A stretch of DNA of 64,000 bases from Kalaharituber pfeilii (GCA_015179045.1 WHUZ01000101.1:1-64000), one strand, 5' to 3'; positions 1-11,230 are shown, numbered from the stretch's first letter. The notes: generated from the letters alone by a model not told the origin. A program made the numbers and translations.

Positions 1-2639
1 AATTAGTAAGCTAATATGTACTCTAATAAGTGGCCTAATATATAACCTCATAAGCTAAATTTAATAACAGTAGATTTTAGTATACTAGTATATAGTTTAT
101 ACTAAATTAGTAATATTTTAATAGGACAGCTTAAATATACTTGCCAGATTGAGATAATTGACTGCTAAGAAGATATTGAACAGATTAAGCTAATTAAGTA
201 TATTAAGTATATTGAATATAGTTATGAGTAGAGAATATTTATTATATTAAGCTTGTTTAGTATATTATATATGAATTCCTAACTCAAGCTAGAAATTAAC
301 TATTTTTGTAATATATATAAGATATAGAGAGTATTAAGTACATTAAATATACTATGAGTTATAGAGAATATTAAGTATACTGACTGTATATATAATATAT
401 ATAGAGTATTAAGTATATTAAGCTCACATATAAGATATTGAATATATTAAGTATATTAAATATTTACTGCATACATGAAATATTGAGTAGAAATAGAATG
501 AGCATGCTAAAGGTAATATGTATAAATTATAGAACTATAAAAGAGCCTTACTGTAATAAATAGGTCTGGGTCAGGGTATAGGATCTGGGTATGGGGTAGA
601 TGACAAGTACCAAGGTAAGGTCATAGTAGAGGTGGAGATAGAGGCAGTCAGAACTATAAGATATTGAGACATAGATATATTAAAAGGCTAGATACATAAC
701 TTGGATAGGAAACAAGTTGTTGTATAGAGAAGTAAGAAGGAGGAGAGAAGAAAGTCTCTTTATAGAAAACCCTTAGTAGAAAATTGAGGCAAACAAGCAA
801 ACAAGCAAACAAGTAAACAAACAAAGTATATAAAAAACCGAGAAGTGACTAGAAGTACATAAAAAATAAAAAAAATAATAGGAAGTATATAGGTGACTAA
901 GAAATGACTAGAAGCAGGAAGAAGTATTAAGAATATTTAGGAATAAGCTCAGCAATGCCTATTTCTAGTAGATTCTATAGCTTTCTGGCAGGGTCTATAG
1001 CTTCTAGCAGGGTCTATAGCTTCTAGCAGGTTTTTATGGCTTTCTAGTGGATTCTGTAGCTTTCCATCAAGCTCTAGAGATCTGAGTTCTTCTAGCAGAT
1101 TCTGACAGATTCTTTAGTTCAAGTTGTTAAGTAATGACTGGAATACTGGCAGCCATATTGCTTAAGCATGCTCACAATTACAGAAATATATATCAGAGTA
1201 CTAGAAGGAGTGCAGTGAATTGCAAGAGTGTTAGAGTCAGCTGTATATGTATGAGTACTAGTGAGTAGTATATTGGTTACTAGTATAGGACTAGAGCTGG
1301 AGGATCTGGAATAAGAGGTCTGAGTTGGATTATTATACTTATGCCAACCTAATCTGCAAATGATATATATAAATTAAGGGCCCTATACTAATAGTTAGTA
1401 TCAGGCTACAGATTAATTATTATAATTATATTATAGATACTCTAATACACTAAGATGCAATAATCATTAATTAATAATTTACTTATAGTATCAGAATACA
1501 ACAAAGTATAAGATCTAGTATTAGAATACTAGAGTACATAGAGTGTAATATAAAAGGTAGGTTATATTAGCTTACTAAGTTAGTAGTCTATGTCTAAATA
1601 TAACCTATATTTTAATTATAGATACCTAATACTTAATTAAAATAAAGTTTAACTATTGAAAAGGGAGTTTTAGAATCTAGGCTTCTTATAAAGTCACTTA
1701 TTTGACTACTTATTAGGCTACTTATCAGTTCTGTTATAGTAAATAGCTATAAGCAGAGTTATATAAAATAAAATAAAAAAAACAAGAGCTACTCATTAGG
1801 CTGCTTATTGGGTCAGCTACTATAGCTGCTAGTTGTCATTCATATGAACTAGCTAGTAACCCAATATAGAATAATAAGCTATTATTTAATATACTTCCAG
1901 ATTGCTAGTTGATATTGCAGGAATTACTTCTTATTCTAACATCAAGTTTAGTATTAACTAGGTTAGCAATATAATCTACTAATATATTCAGAATATGTTT
2001 ATTTATATTTATTGATATGACTATTATAGTACATATTTATAAGTATAGCAGGCCCCTCTTAATAGCATGACATTACCCTAATATAGTGAACAGCTATAAG
2101 CAGGATCACATGAAATAAAAAAAAAAAAAAAAATAGCATAATATTTAGTAGAATAAGCTATTAATAGCTAGGGCAGCTTTCTTCAATACTCTCAATTAGA
2201 AGTGAAGGACATCCTATCTTATATTAATATTTCATCTATATAATATATAAGTATCATGAAAACTACATGTACTTATCAACTGTTTTTAGTTTTTCTTTCC
2301 TTTTAATAAACTCTTATTATAGCCTATAATACAGCATGTGAGTACTAATATAAAAAGAAAAAAAAAAGCTTCTTAATACACCACAATAAGCCAAATTTTC
2401 TATTTTAGTAAGAGTAGCAAAATGGACTATATTATATGAAGCAGAAGCAGTAGAGTGACCAATAATAGTATGGTATGATAGAATAATAAAGGGGCACCTA
2501 GATATAGATCACAATTGCTGGATATACATAATTAGTTGTCAAACAAGGCATTCTATCTGTAGTACTTGCTATTGTGAAAATGCTTCTCCTGTATGTATAA
2601 GTAGTTGATACTGTGAAAGTACATGACATACTTATCAGT
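1..2639. other. A+T-rich, CpG-poor gene-free block
   Basis: No open reading frame of note occurs here. The sequence is dominated by TA, AAT and ATT words and by recurring 'aagtatatt' words, and CG dinucleotides are almost absent until about 2640, where ordinary composition resumes. That is the look of repeat DNA mutated by RIP or by 5-methylcytosine deamination in an ascomycete. Inside are a small AAGCA/AACA microsatellite (about 787-825), a short repeat around 'ctatagcttctagcagg' (about 980-1040), and two related segments ending in A-runs (about 1738-1790 and 2084-2134) that share 'agctataagcag', probably decayed retroelement tails. The identity of the original element cannot be recovered by eye. 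Confidence 0.6.
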
Positions 2640-2689
2640 TGCGCAGAGACGTAATAGAGGCATCTGGAAACTGCCTGGGTGTAAACAAC

Positions 2690-2912
2690 CTTAGTTAGTG
2701 CGTCTAGTTATGATCAACAGGTAACATGCATCCAGGGTGCATAGGACGTTACAATGAATAGATGAGGTGTATTCACGGCATACAGAGCCTTAGTTACTGC
2801 GCCAGGTTACAATGAATAGATGACGTACATCCAGGGCGCACAGAGCCTTGTTTAGTGCGCCAGGTTACAATGAGTAGATGACGTGCATCCAGGGCGCTCA
2901 AGGCGCTTGGGG
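2690..2912. repeat. Tandem repeat, unit about 60 bp, 3-4 diverged copies
   Basis: Successive units start with 'gttacaatga' and carry 'tagatga', 'catccagggcgc' and 'agccttgtttagtgcgcc' in the same order. The unit is near 60 bp and the last two copies are the most similar. The array abuts the LINE fragment that starts near 2935. No coding sense is seen. Confidence 0.6.
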
Positions 2913-2934
2913 GGTATTCAGCCCCCCGGGTGCT

Positions 2935-4250
2935 TCAGGGCGATTTTCCGTTTTTGCTGATGTTCCACCTCTTCCCCACTCCGAAAGTTATCATCTCCCA
3001 CTTCGACTCCTCTAGCGGGATCTGATCTTCCGCCACCTCCGCCATTGCCACCTTCACTTTCTCCCTGAGCCGCCCCATATCCCAGTACCCGTGCCAGTCC
3101 AGGATCGTTGCTGCCAGGTCCTCGACATACGATGGCACTTCTACCTCCGCCCCCATCGCCACCCCCCTCAGCCTTCTCTCCATCTTCTCAATGGTGGGAG
3201 CCATGAAGATTAGGAAGATGACCGGTGACAGTGGTGACCCTTGCGGAACCCCCACGTTCGACCTGCCCCTCCCTTTCTCCTCACCATCCCACCACACTCC
3301 GAACTCCCTGCTTCCCATAAACTCCTCCAGCCACCTCCGCTTCTTTCTCACCCCCTCGTTCCTTCTCTCCTCAATCCTTCCCAGGACCACCTCCTTCCTC
3401 ACGATGTTAAAGCCTCCTTTAACATCCGCCGTCACCCACGCTGCTCTCCCCCCCCTGTGCAGGCACCTCTGCACCTTTGTCACCGCCCTCGCCATCGCCT
3501 GGATCGCATTCCTCCCCTTGCGTGCTCCTAGCTGGAGCCTGTGGAAGAGTCGGTCTTCTTTCTGCAGCCTGCTGGCCATGACTTTCTCCCCGATCTTCCC
3601 GATACAATTAATCAGGTTGATTGGCCTCCACGCTTTCGCCATCTTGTGTCCTTTCTCGGCTTCGGTATCATGACGACCCTCATCTCTCTCCACTCCGCCG
3701 GGGTCCTGTTCCGGATACAGTTTTCGGCGATCTCCCTCACTAACTCATCTCCTATGGGAGTCTTCAGGGCAGCTTTGATCAATCGGTATCCGATTCCGTC
3801 AGGTCCCGGTGCCGAATTGTTTTTGGTGCCCTGCAACGCAGCCCTCACTTCTCCTTCCACTCTCTCCCTCTCCCTCTCGTCCCCCTCCCCCTCCGCTTCC
3901 CCCTCCCCCTCCTCCTCCCCCGCCTCTGCCGCCCCCTCTTCCCTCCACGCAAAATTCCTCTCCACCAGCGTCCTCACCTTCTCTCCATCCCCCTCCAACC
4001 CCCTCCTCTCCTCATCTTTCAACCTTCCCATCCTCTCCTTTCCTCCGAAAGGGTCCTTCGCCACCCTCACCACCCTCCACGGGTCGCTATACCCTTCCTC
4101 TTCCACGAACTCCCTCCAGCACTTCTTCTTCTCCTCCCGGATCTTCCACTTCATCCTTTTCACTGCTGCCTTCCACCCCCTTATCACCATTATGAACCAT
4201 AGAGCAAAGTGCGCGTCGGGAGCTTTCAGGAAGTTATCTGTCAATTACCG
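2935..4250 (-). pseudogene. LINE ORF2 fragment (reverse transcriptase domain), frameshifted
   Basis: Two minus-strand frames, 4244-3612 and 3693-2935, together make the middle of a non-LTR retrotransposon polymerase. The first carries the linker before the RT and the 'APGPDGIGY' motif. The second carries 'WRPINLINCIGKIGEKV', the motif-A region 'TADVKGGFNIV' and 'GVPQGSPLSPVIF'. The catalytic box reads YVED where related LINEs, including the copy at 15224-18492, have YVDD. A frameshift separates the two parts near 3612-3693. The endonuclease on the 5' side and the RNase H on the 3' side are missing, so this is a dead internal fragment. The codons are G+C-rich, like the LINE fragment at 7687-11838, and the two may belong to one family. 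Confidence 0.85.
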
Positions 4251-4281
4251 GATATCCCAACGTGCAAAGCCAAGTGTTTAG

Positions 4282-4881
4282 TGCTATGACGCAGTGCGAA
4301 AGTATATATATGTCAGGATGCTAGGGATAATTCATGAAGTATTGGGACGCCAGAGACTATTCATGAGGCGTCGGGGCGCACTAATGCATGAGACGTATCC
4401 AATTGTCATGACGCTGCACCCACGTATCAGGACGCATTTTCGTTGTTGCTGATGCAACCTGCGTTGCTTATGATATCTTTACTAATAATGCACGGTTACA
4501 ACATAGATAACGGTTCTCTTGATTATTGGTATGAGAAGGGGGATCAGCGTTATCATGTGTTTCTGTTACGTTACTGCTTCTATATTTACTTATCTATTTT
4601 ACGAGATGGTGTTATCACATTATAGTCATATTATTGATTGTTGACGAGTCATGTATGACGGGCACTTAATATATAAGCCCTAGCTTTCGCCATTAGTTAG
4701 AAAGAATCAAGACACTAGCGGTGTCCTAAGTTTCACTCAAACTTTAAGCTCATCGCTTACCTTTTGCCCGCTCTTCTTTGTCGCTCGCCTTTAGCCGTAC
4801 CATTTGTACCGGACCGCTACCGCCTAGCGACGTTGAAGCGCCTGTGCTTAACATTACACTGCTCGACTTTTATTTATCCCC
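4282..4881 (+). other. Probable 5' LTR and leader of the Gypsy element
   Basis: This stretch lies between the LINE fragment and the first Gypsy reading frame. It contains repeated 'tcatga' and 'ggcgc' words and a TATA-like 'atatataag' at 4669-4677, followed by a leader without ATG-rich frames. Its place just before gag makes it the likely LTR/leader. I could not fix LTR ends because no 3' LTR copy is present in the window, and I did not recognise a tRNA primer-binding site. Confidence 0.35.
4669..4677 (+). promoter_or_regulatory. TATA-like box of the Gypsy LTR (candidate)
   Basis: 'atatataag' stands about 205 bp before the upstream coiled-coil ORF and 530 bp before gag. That fits an LTR promoter with a long leader, but the call rests on motif and position only. 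Confidence 0.3.
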
Positions 4882-5199
4882 ATGCTCCACATCCTCTTCC
4901 TGCTCGTACTCCTTGTGTGCGTTATCATTGCTGACGACCACAACTTACTCACCCGCACGCAAGAATTACAGGAACAGATCAACTCCTACCAAGACGAACT
5001 TGCCTCGCAGCAGTTACAGCAAGAAAACCTCCGCGCCGATATTGAATTCCTCTGGCGAGAGGTTGACGAGAGCCACCGACTCCGAATTGCTACGGAAGAC
5101 AATATCCGTTGGCTATCATCGCAGCTAGCTACCACAAGGCAAGAACTAAGTATTGCCCGATCACATCTCTCCCCCGCGAAAAAAGCTAGACTTGCGTGA
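4882..5199 (+). CDS. Small coiled-coil ORF upstream of gag, same frame
   Basis: A 105-residue frame starts with a hydrophobic run (about residues 2-17, 'LHILFLLVLLVCVIIA'), followed by a heptad-like coiled coil (about 24-95) rich in Q, E, L and R. It ends with TGA at 5197-5199, and gag ATG follows one codon later at 5203 in the same frame, in the favourable context 'accatgg'. Three readings are possible: a separate small protein, the N-terminal part of Gag reached by stop readthrough, or a Gag N-terminus cut off by a point mutation. Coiled coils near the N-terminus of fungal Gypsy Gag are common, so I favour one of the last two. Confidence 0.45.
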   Translation: MLHILFLLVLLVCVIIADDHNLLTRTQELQEQINSYQDELASQQLQQENLRADIEFLWREVDESHRLRIATEDNIRWLSSQLATTRQELSIARSHLSPAKKARLA

Positions 5200-5202
5200 A
5201 CC

Positions 5203-7190
5203 ATGGCGTCAGAAGCTCCCCGAGACGACTCCATGGAGGCTACCTCCCCGCTCGGCAACCGACCCTTTGAGGAATCAGAAGAACATGAGGACTCCATCCA
5301 CGAATCCGCCGAAGCCGACCCGGAGTACGAATCCACCGCTGTCCCTCCGATCACCTATGCACCGGGAGTATTACCCGGAGCCAAAATCCCCCAGCTGATT
5401 GAACCTGCGGCAGAGCCTCCACAAGTAATGCAGCACGTTCAATTTCAGTCGCAATATCCTCCGTCGCAGTACTCTCAGCAGCAGCAATACCTTTGGCCTC
5501 AGAGCCACTCATCGCCATACCTACCACTGCAACCAGCCCCAACCTTTCCTGAGATTCCAGAGGTGCAATCATCGAAGCCGAGAGGATCGCTATCCCGGGT
5601 GTTTGGATCTCTCATCGGATCCTCATCCCCATCCTCCTCGAAGGGGAAGAAGGCAGCACATCGAGTCCCGACACCGGCTCCAGAGCCGTCAAAGAAGGTG
5701 GCGGGCGTCTACAAAGAAATACCGGAGATGGCAGCCCTTCGGAAAACCGCAAACGAAACCGCCCAGAAGCTGAAGGAAACCACGGAGCAAACTTCTGGGG
5801 AGGCTAGAAAGGCCCTTACGGACATTGCGAATCTCACGACCACTTACCATCAACAAAGGGAAGCTGACCAGAAAACCACCACCCATAACCTGGAAGTCCT
5901 GAGAGACGACCTCCTAGGCCGAATGCAGCAGCAGTACAAAGACTTCGACGACCGGTTACAACAGCAATGGACCGGCTTGGGTATTCGGTTTACGGCTGCT
6001 CTTAACCAACAAAAGGACGACCTCACACAGGAGTTCGCCAGCCAAATCAACCCCCTCATCGCCGGCTTCAACACGATGGCGAACACACTTCAAACCCTGG
6101 TGAAGCTGGCCCAACCAAAGAAGCCGGATCCAGCCAAACCTCCTGGAAATACTCCTCCGCCCCCGGCTCCTCCTGCTGCTCCTCTTGGTGGTAACCCACC
6201 TCCTCCTCCTAGTCCTCATGGTGGTGGCGGCGGCGGCAGTGGACCCCCTCCTGGTGGACATCGACCACCCCCTAGAGACCCATCTCCGCCTCGACAAGAA
6301 CCGAAAGTCCCTCTCCGAGTCAACATACCAACCTTCGACGGTAGATGGGACAAGGTCAACGATTTCTTCCACCGGCTCCAATCATACTTCCGGATGACTG
6401 GAGCTGATAGCCATCAACTAAGACTCGACCTGCTCACCCAATGCATGGAGGGTAAGGCATCAGACTGGTGGCGTGATACCAAGGATACAGTTGCAACCTG
6501 GACAGAAGCCGAAGCGCTCATTCGGGCTGCATACTCGAACCCTCGGGAAACCGCCGAAGCTGTGCAGGAACTCCAAAAGGTCAAGCATACCGGAGCAATA
6601 ATTGACTTCTTCACCAAGATCGACGGGCTCAACCGACTTGCCAAAGTGCCGGAACAAGCCCTCATCGCTATCGTCATGCCAAACCTCAAGACTCAAGTCC
6701 AGAGTCTAATGGCAGGACATCCTCAAGTGATGACGAACTGGAAGGAGTTTAAACAACTCGCTATCTCGATCGCTGGGTACCGCTACCACCACCTCAGCCT
6801 CAAATTACTCTGGCCCTTCGAGGAAAAATACCAGCACCACAGCCACAAATCAATCTTCCGCTCCCCCGGTACGCCATACCCCCCAGGACCCAAAGAACCA
6901 TGATAGCGTACCGCCTCAGGTCAAACAAGACCGAAGAGCCCGAGGGGAATGTGGAAAGTGTGGACGAAAGGGTCATGAAGAGAAGGACTGCTGGTTAGGT
7001 TGGACATATACCGAGCCCAAAAGCGACAACAAACGAAAGCGAGACACGGGGACCGCGAAAACTGTCGAAAATCGTATAGAGAGACCCCAGCAAAACAAAC
7101 AACGACGGACCGACCGAGGAGCTCTCCGCATCACTGAGCTTAACTCAGATGGTGAAGACATCAAGGAGGAACCTGAGTCGGGAAACGAGT
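5203..7190 (+). pseudogene. gag: Gypsy Gag polyprotein with zinc knuckle, frameshifted
   Basis: The frame 5203-6903 (566 residues) has a charged N-terminus, a Gln/Pro-rich stretch, a helical region (about 165-300), a Pro/Gly-rich linker (about 305-365) and a retrotransposon Gag core (about 372-530) starting 'RVNIPTFDGRWDKVNDFF' with the 'ASDWWRDT' signature. Shortly after that core the sense moves to another frame. There a CCHC zinc knuckle 'CGKCGRKGHEEKDC' is encoded at 6950-6991, and an acidic tail runs to a TAG at about 7190. The original Gag was therefore longer, and a small indel near 6780-6800 truncates it. Gag forms the virus-like particle and packages element RNA. Confidence 0.8.
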
Positions 7191-7229
7191 AGGGAGCCCC
7201 GACAGCACCTTCGGCAAAGCTCCCGACCA

Positions 7230-7465
7230 TCACCCTCTCCTCGCTACTGACATTGAGTTCAAAGATCTCAATCTCAAGGTCAGAGCGATTATCGATCCTG
7301 GTGCATCCGTTTCTTGTATGTCGTTGGATTTGGGAAGGAAACTTGGTTGGAAAAAAAGGGAAAGGCCTATTGGGGTTAGACAGGGCGATGGATCTCTTTT
7401 AAAAGGTGGAACAATGGTTGTTAATACTTCTTTTTCTTTTCTTAATGCTTTAGATTCCTGTGGAA
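7230..7465 (+). pseudogene. Gypsy protease, 5' part (continues at 18640)
   Basis: The translated segment contains 'VRAIIDPGASVSCM', the place of a retropepsin active site (normally D-S/T-G). Here the second residue is proline, so the site may be changed or dead. The frame runs to 'LDSCG' at 7464, where the LINE insertion starts, and resumes at 18640 with sense leading to 'ELLLGL', the usual end of fungal Gypsy protease regions. A TAG at 18719-18721, most simply derived from TGG, then separates it from the RT frame. Confidence 0.6.
7454..7465 (+). repeat. Left TSD of the 11.2-kb LINE
   Basis: 'attcctgtggaa' here is repeated at 18628-18639 directly after the LINE A-tail. Both copies sit at the same point of the Gypsy protease frame. 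Confidence 0.9.
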
Positions 7466-8419
7466 CACACCTCTACAACCTCCTCGGGCCACGTCCAAGA
7501 TCACGTGACCGAGCCCGTATCTCGACCCACAGGACAGCTAGCGACAAGCGGACAACGACAGACGACGCCCCTCGGCCCGAAGGTCGCGGGGACCTCTAAA
7601 TATCTACCAAAAACGAACATTTAGACACCTTCCCCAAAGAAACAGCCATCAACGCTCTGGGAACGCCCCCCAGAACCTCCACCAACGGGAAAGGCCCTGT
7701 GGGCAACGGCGGCGAGGTTGCCGAAGTTAGCCCGGCGAGGAGGAGACAGCTGTACACGGGGGTGGCGAGGACAGTGGCGATGTGGGGGGCGTGGGCGTGG
7801 TACGAATACGCACATGGGGCACCAAGAGAGAAGAAGATAAGGGAGCTAGAGAAGTGGCAATACGTGGTGGCGAGGAGCATCACCGGAGCGCCATGGGGGA
7901 CGAGGCGGGACGTGGTGGAGGGCCTCTCCAACCTGGAATCGGTGGAAACGTTCGTGAGATGGGAGTCGACGAGGGTGGAGGCTAGGACGCTGAGATTTGA
8001 AAAGGAGAGCCTGAGGAGAGAGGATGGGGAGAAGGAGTACCTGAGGGGATCACTGACACCCGGGGCGGAGTTGCCTCTGGCAGAGCTCCCATCGTTACAG
8101 CGAGGGGCGGAGAAGGAAGAGTGGGAGAGGCACATAGTCCAGAATACCGACGAGGGTTGGACTCCAGTATATACGGACGGGAGTGTGAGAGGGGGTAAGG
8201 CAGGGGCGGGAGCATGCTGGGGAGCGAAGGCGGAAGCGTGGTATCTGGGAGAAGAGGCGATGGTGAACGACGCGGAGTTGGTAGCGATAAGTGAGACGAT
8301 GGAGAGGGTGGAGGGGGAGCTGCTGATATTGACCGATTCGAGACACGCCATCCGGAGGATGAGGGCCGTGGCGGGAGGAGACCCGGCACACGATGGCGCC
8401 ACACGCAAGATGAGAAAAG

Positions 8420-9537
8420 TGTTCTGGCCCACCGACGAACATTTTCCGGTTCGCGAACCGGTCAGCCGATTCGTGAACCGGCCGGCCCCGTGAAAAACAT
8501 ATGGTGTTTTTCACGGGGCCAGCCCAGCCACGAACACCTGGCCCAGCGGCGAACATAAATGTACCTCGATGTACCTATATGTAATATATATACTCGCTCA
8601 TGATTTAATGTAATAGTGATCTATCATACAGTCAGCTAAGCAATTTCCACAGTCTCCTATCCCCCTATGCAGTTATCTATGTACAAACAATAGTACTATA
8701 TACATCACTATGTTCACTCTCATTCTCCTGGTTAGTACATTGACCAGCATTGCTTTTATTATAAGAATAAGAACATTTAATCTTGTGACATATGCATGTA
8801 CAACGAAGAGAAGAACAGGTACCTAGACAAGAGCATGAAATTTTGTCATGACAAGTTTTATCATGATGAGGTTGCTTAAAGTGGGTACTTGGCACTTGCA
8901 GGGCTCTTATTATCTACTGTTTCTGGTAATACAACCACTAAAATTTTCATTCTTGGCATCAACGCAATCCCTGTTACTGCCACAATATAATACCAGAATG
9001 GCGGAGGATTCCGGATATCTCTAACTATGCAGATAACACTCCAAAATTTCGCTTAGAGTAAGAAGAATACTAGAAGCATATTTAGTAATTTTCTTCTAGT
9101 GTTTCGGTTAACAATAATTTAGTTATGATTACAAATTGGTATTCTTAACTACAGTAGTCTAGAAGCGTAGTGAATTATTAATTAAACTGTCTGTATTATC
9201 TTCTAGTATGTGGGTAAGAAGTAGCAACTTGCTACTCATATTAGCAACTTATCACCGACAGCAACTTTCAAGTGGCAACTTGTAGGTGGCAACTTGTCAG
9301 TGGCAATAGGCTGTGCTAGCACACAGTAACTGGCTTATCAATTAACGCTGGTAGCAGAATGTTTCTCTATACTCAATCACTGGTAGTACGTAGAAGTACC
9401 TAGTGGTACTTGTACTAAACCAGTGTTCGTCGGTGGGCTGGCCCATTCGCGAATCAGCCAGCCCACCGACGAATTGGCCGATTCGCGAATGGGCCTGGCC
9501 GGTTCGCGAACCGCAATGTTCGTCGGTAGGCCAGAAC
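8420..9537. mobile_element. TIR transposon of unknown superfamily, about 1.12 kb, non-coding
   Basis: The left end 'tgttctggcccaccgacgaa' is the reverse complement of the right end apart from one base, and similarity continues inward through several 'ttcgcgaa' palindromes. The flanks share 'aaaag' (8415-8419 and 9538-9542), a 4-5-bp TSD. If the TSD is 4 bp the element ends in ...aaca and the TIRs start TGT...ACA. No transposase frame is present. A 15-bp perfect stem (8484-8498 with 8506-8520) sits close to the left end. TSD length argues against hAT (8 bp) and Tc1/mariner (TA). A Ginger-, Sola- or Academ-like origin is possible but not shown. Confidence 0.75.
8484..8520. repeat. Perfect 15-bp hairpin near the left TIR
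   Basis: 'ggccccgtgaaaaac' pairs with 'gtttttcacggggcc' across a 7-nt loop. It lies inside the TIR element, where a transposase binding or end-synapsis role is conceivable. Confidence 0.75.
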
Positions 9538-10549
9538 AAAAGCATGGGAGACGAGGGTGGGGAGGGGCGACATGGACGTAGCGGTCATGTGGGTGAAGGC
9601 ACATAGGGGGATAGAAGGAAATGAGAGAGCAGACAGGACAGCGGGGTGGGGCACGGCGTTGCAGTACAAGTCTGAAGTGGTTACAGAGGCGGGCCAGAGG
9701 CAAAGGGCGAGGAGGGAGAGAGCGGAGGAGAGGAATAGACTAAAGATTGCATACAGACCGCTGGCAAGAGCGGGTAGGGAGATAGGTCGACTGGCAGGCC
9801 TGTTAGGGGGGAAGGGCTTGAGGGCATGGAGGTGGCAGATCGGGGAAGGAGACGGCCCAGAGTGCAGATGGTGCGGGGAGAGCGATGAGACGACGGCTCA
9901 CCTGTTGGGGGGGTGCAGAGTGTGGAGGAGGTGGCCGGGAGGAGAAGAGCATATAAGGTGCCCACCAAAGAAGAGAGAAGGAGGGAGAGATCCGATTGAG
10001 GAGCTGCTGACGATGCTGGGGGAGTGAGAGAAGCAGTGTTTCCAACGGGCCGGCCAGGCCGGTCCAGGCCATTCAGGCCAGTCCAGAACAAAGAGTGAAA
10101 ATAATGTCACTATATACATGAGAGAATAAAAGATAGTGAAATAAATACGCGCGGTATCTGAAAGAATAATAGGTGGCGAAATAAATACACCTGGAAAGAA
10201 TGGGAGATGGTGAAATAAACTCATGCGATATTTGACCTCAATCGGAGAGAAGAATAGACTGCGAAATAAATACACATAGAAAGGATAATAGTTGTAAATA
10301 AATGGACGCGATATGTGACCTAAATTTGAAAAAGTAATAGCTGGGCGAAATGAACACACGCGGAAAGAATAATAGGTGGTGAATAAATACGCGCGATACG
10401 TGACCTCAATTTGAAAGAATAATAGGTGGGCAAAATAAATAGACGTGGAAAGAATAATAGGTGGTGAGATGAATAGCCGGGTATGTGACCGCAGTCCCTA
10501 CGCGTGGATATTTGTCGGGGTTTAAATACTAAAAAAGTATACCTAAATG

Positions 10550-10745
10550 GTCTGGACCGCCTGGACCGGCCTGGACCGCCTGGACCGGCCTGGACCGCCT
10601 GGACCGGCCTGGACCGCCTGGACCGGCCTGGACCGCCTGGACCGGCCTGGACCGCCTGGACCGGCCTGGACCGCCTGGACCGGCCTGGACCGCCTGGACC
10701 GCCTGGACCGGTCTGGACCAGCCTGAACCGTCTGAAACGGCCTGA
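10550..10745. repeat. 19-bp minisatellite in hAT-like copy 1
   Basis: About eight to nine head-to-tail units of 'ctggaccgcctggaccggc', with the last units diverged. The same place in the second hAT-like copy (about 28410-28456) has only one to two units, so the array expanded in this copy. Confidence 0.85.
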
Positions 10746-10986
10746 ATAGCATCAACCAATCAGTAACTGCATTTTGGCCTTTGATCATCGAGATCAGCAT
10801 ATATCCCTGAAATCATGACAACCAATTAGCAGCCGAAGCACTGCCTTGGCCACATATCTATAATTTTAGACCATATAATGTACGTAATAGTTAACTGAAT
10901 TGAGCAATTTCCATTATGATAGCTAGCAATAGGTGATCTTGCGACTGTGCGTATACATGTAATATGGTCATGATAACCCTTAAATA

Positions 10987-11230
10987 TCGGTCGTCGTCTA
11001 CTTGGAGAAAGAGGTGCAGATGGGACGTGTCCGTGTGGGAGGGAAATGGTTGAAGGCATGTCGGTACGAGGCGGAGAGGAGATAGACGCACCGGCCTGCT
11101 GCCCACCCGCACCACGTACGAGTTCCGCGGGCAACACATGTACTTAGAGACCTCTTTTCTTTTGTTTACCTATACATCGCCATAGCCCATAGGGCGGTAA
11201 GCGATTAATGATATAAAAAAAAAAAAAAAA
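10987..11230 (+). mobile_element. 5'-truncated ORF1-only retroelement in hAT-like copy 1
   Basis: It is bounded by 'aacccttaaata' at 10975-10986 and 11231-11242. The body encodes the end of an ORF1-like protein ('GGKWLKACRYEAERR' then stop) and then a short 3' UTR, the hairpin (11176-11205) and an A-tail. The second hAT-like copy lacks this insert and reads through the corresponding place near 28690, giving an empty-site comparison. Confidence 0.85.

Larger units (their letters stand above)
7687..10027 (+). pseudogene. LINE ORF2 3' part (RNase H and CCHC finger), split by a transposon
   Basis: The first half shows 'VYTDGSVRGGKAGAGA', 'NDAELVAISE' and 'LILTDSRHAIRR', the first three acidic sites of RNase H. 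The sense stops at 8419 and resumes at 9538 with 'AWETRVGRGDMDVAV', the last RNase H site 'VKAHRGIEGNERAD' and the CCHC finger 'CRWCGESDETTAHLLGGC', ending at 10025-10027. The reading frame is exactly restored when the 8420-9537 insert and one copy of 'aaaag' are left out, so the RNase H was intact when the insertion happened. Confidence 0.88.

Noticed and set aside
3809..4281. Pro/Ser-rich plus-strand ORFs opposite the LINE fragment
   Set aside because: They are antisense shadows of a minus-strand RT sequence with clear motifs.
8420..9537. Solo LTR, because the ends can be read as TG...CA with a 4-5-bp duplication
   Set aside because: The ends are long inverted repeats (about 60 bp with palindromes), which LTRs do not have.
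10504..10800. Repetitive ORFs on both strands in the 19-bp minisatellite
   Set aside because: The open frames follow from the repeat composition. There is no start context or domain, and the array lies inside a non-coding transposon.
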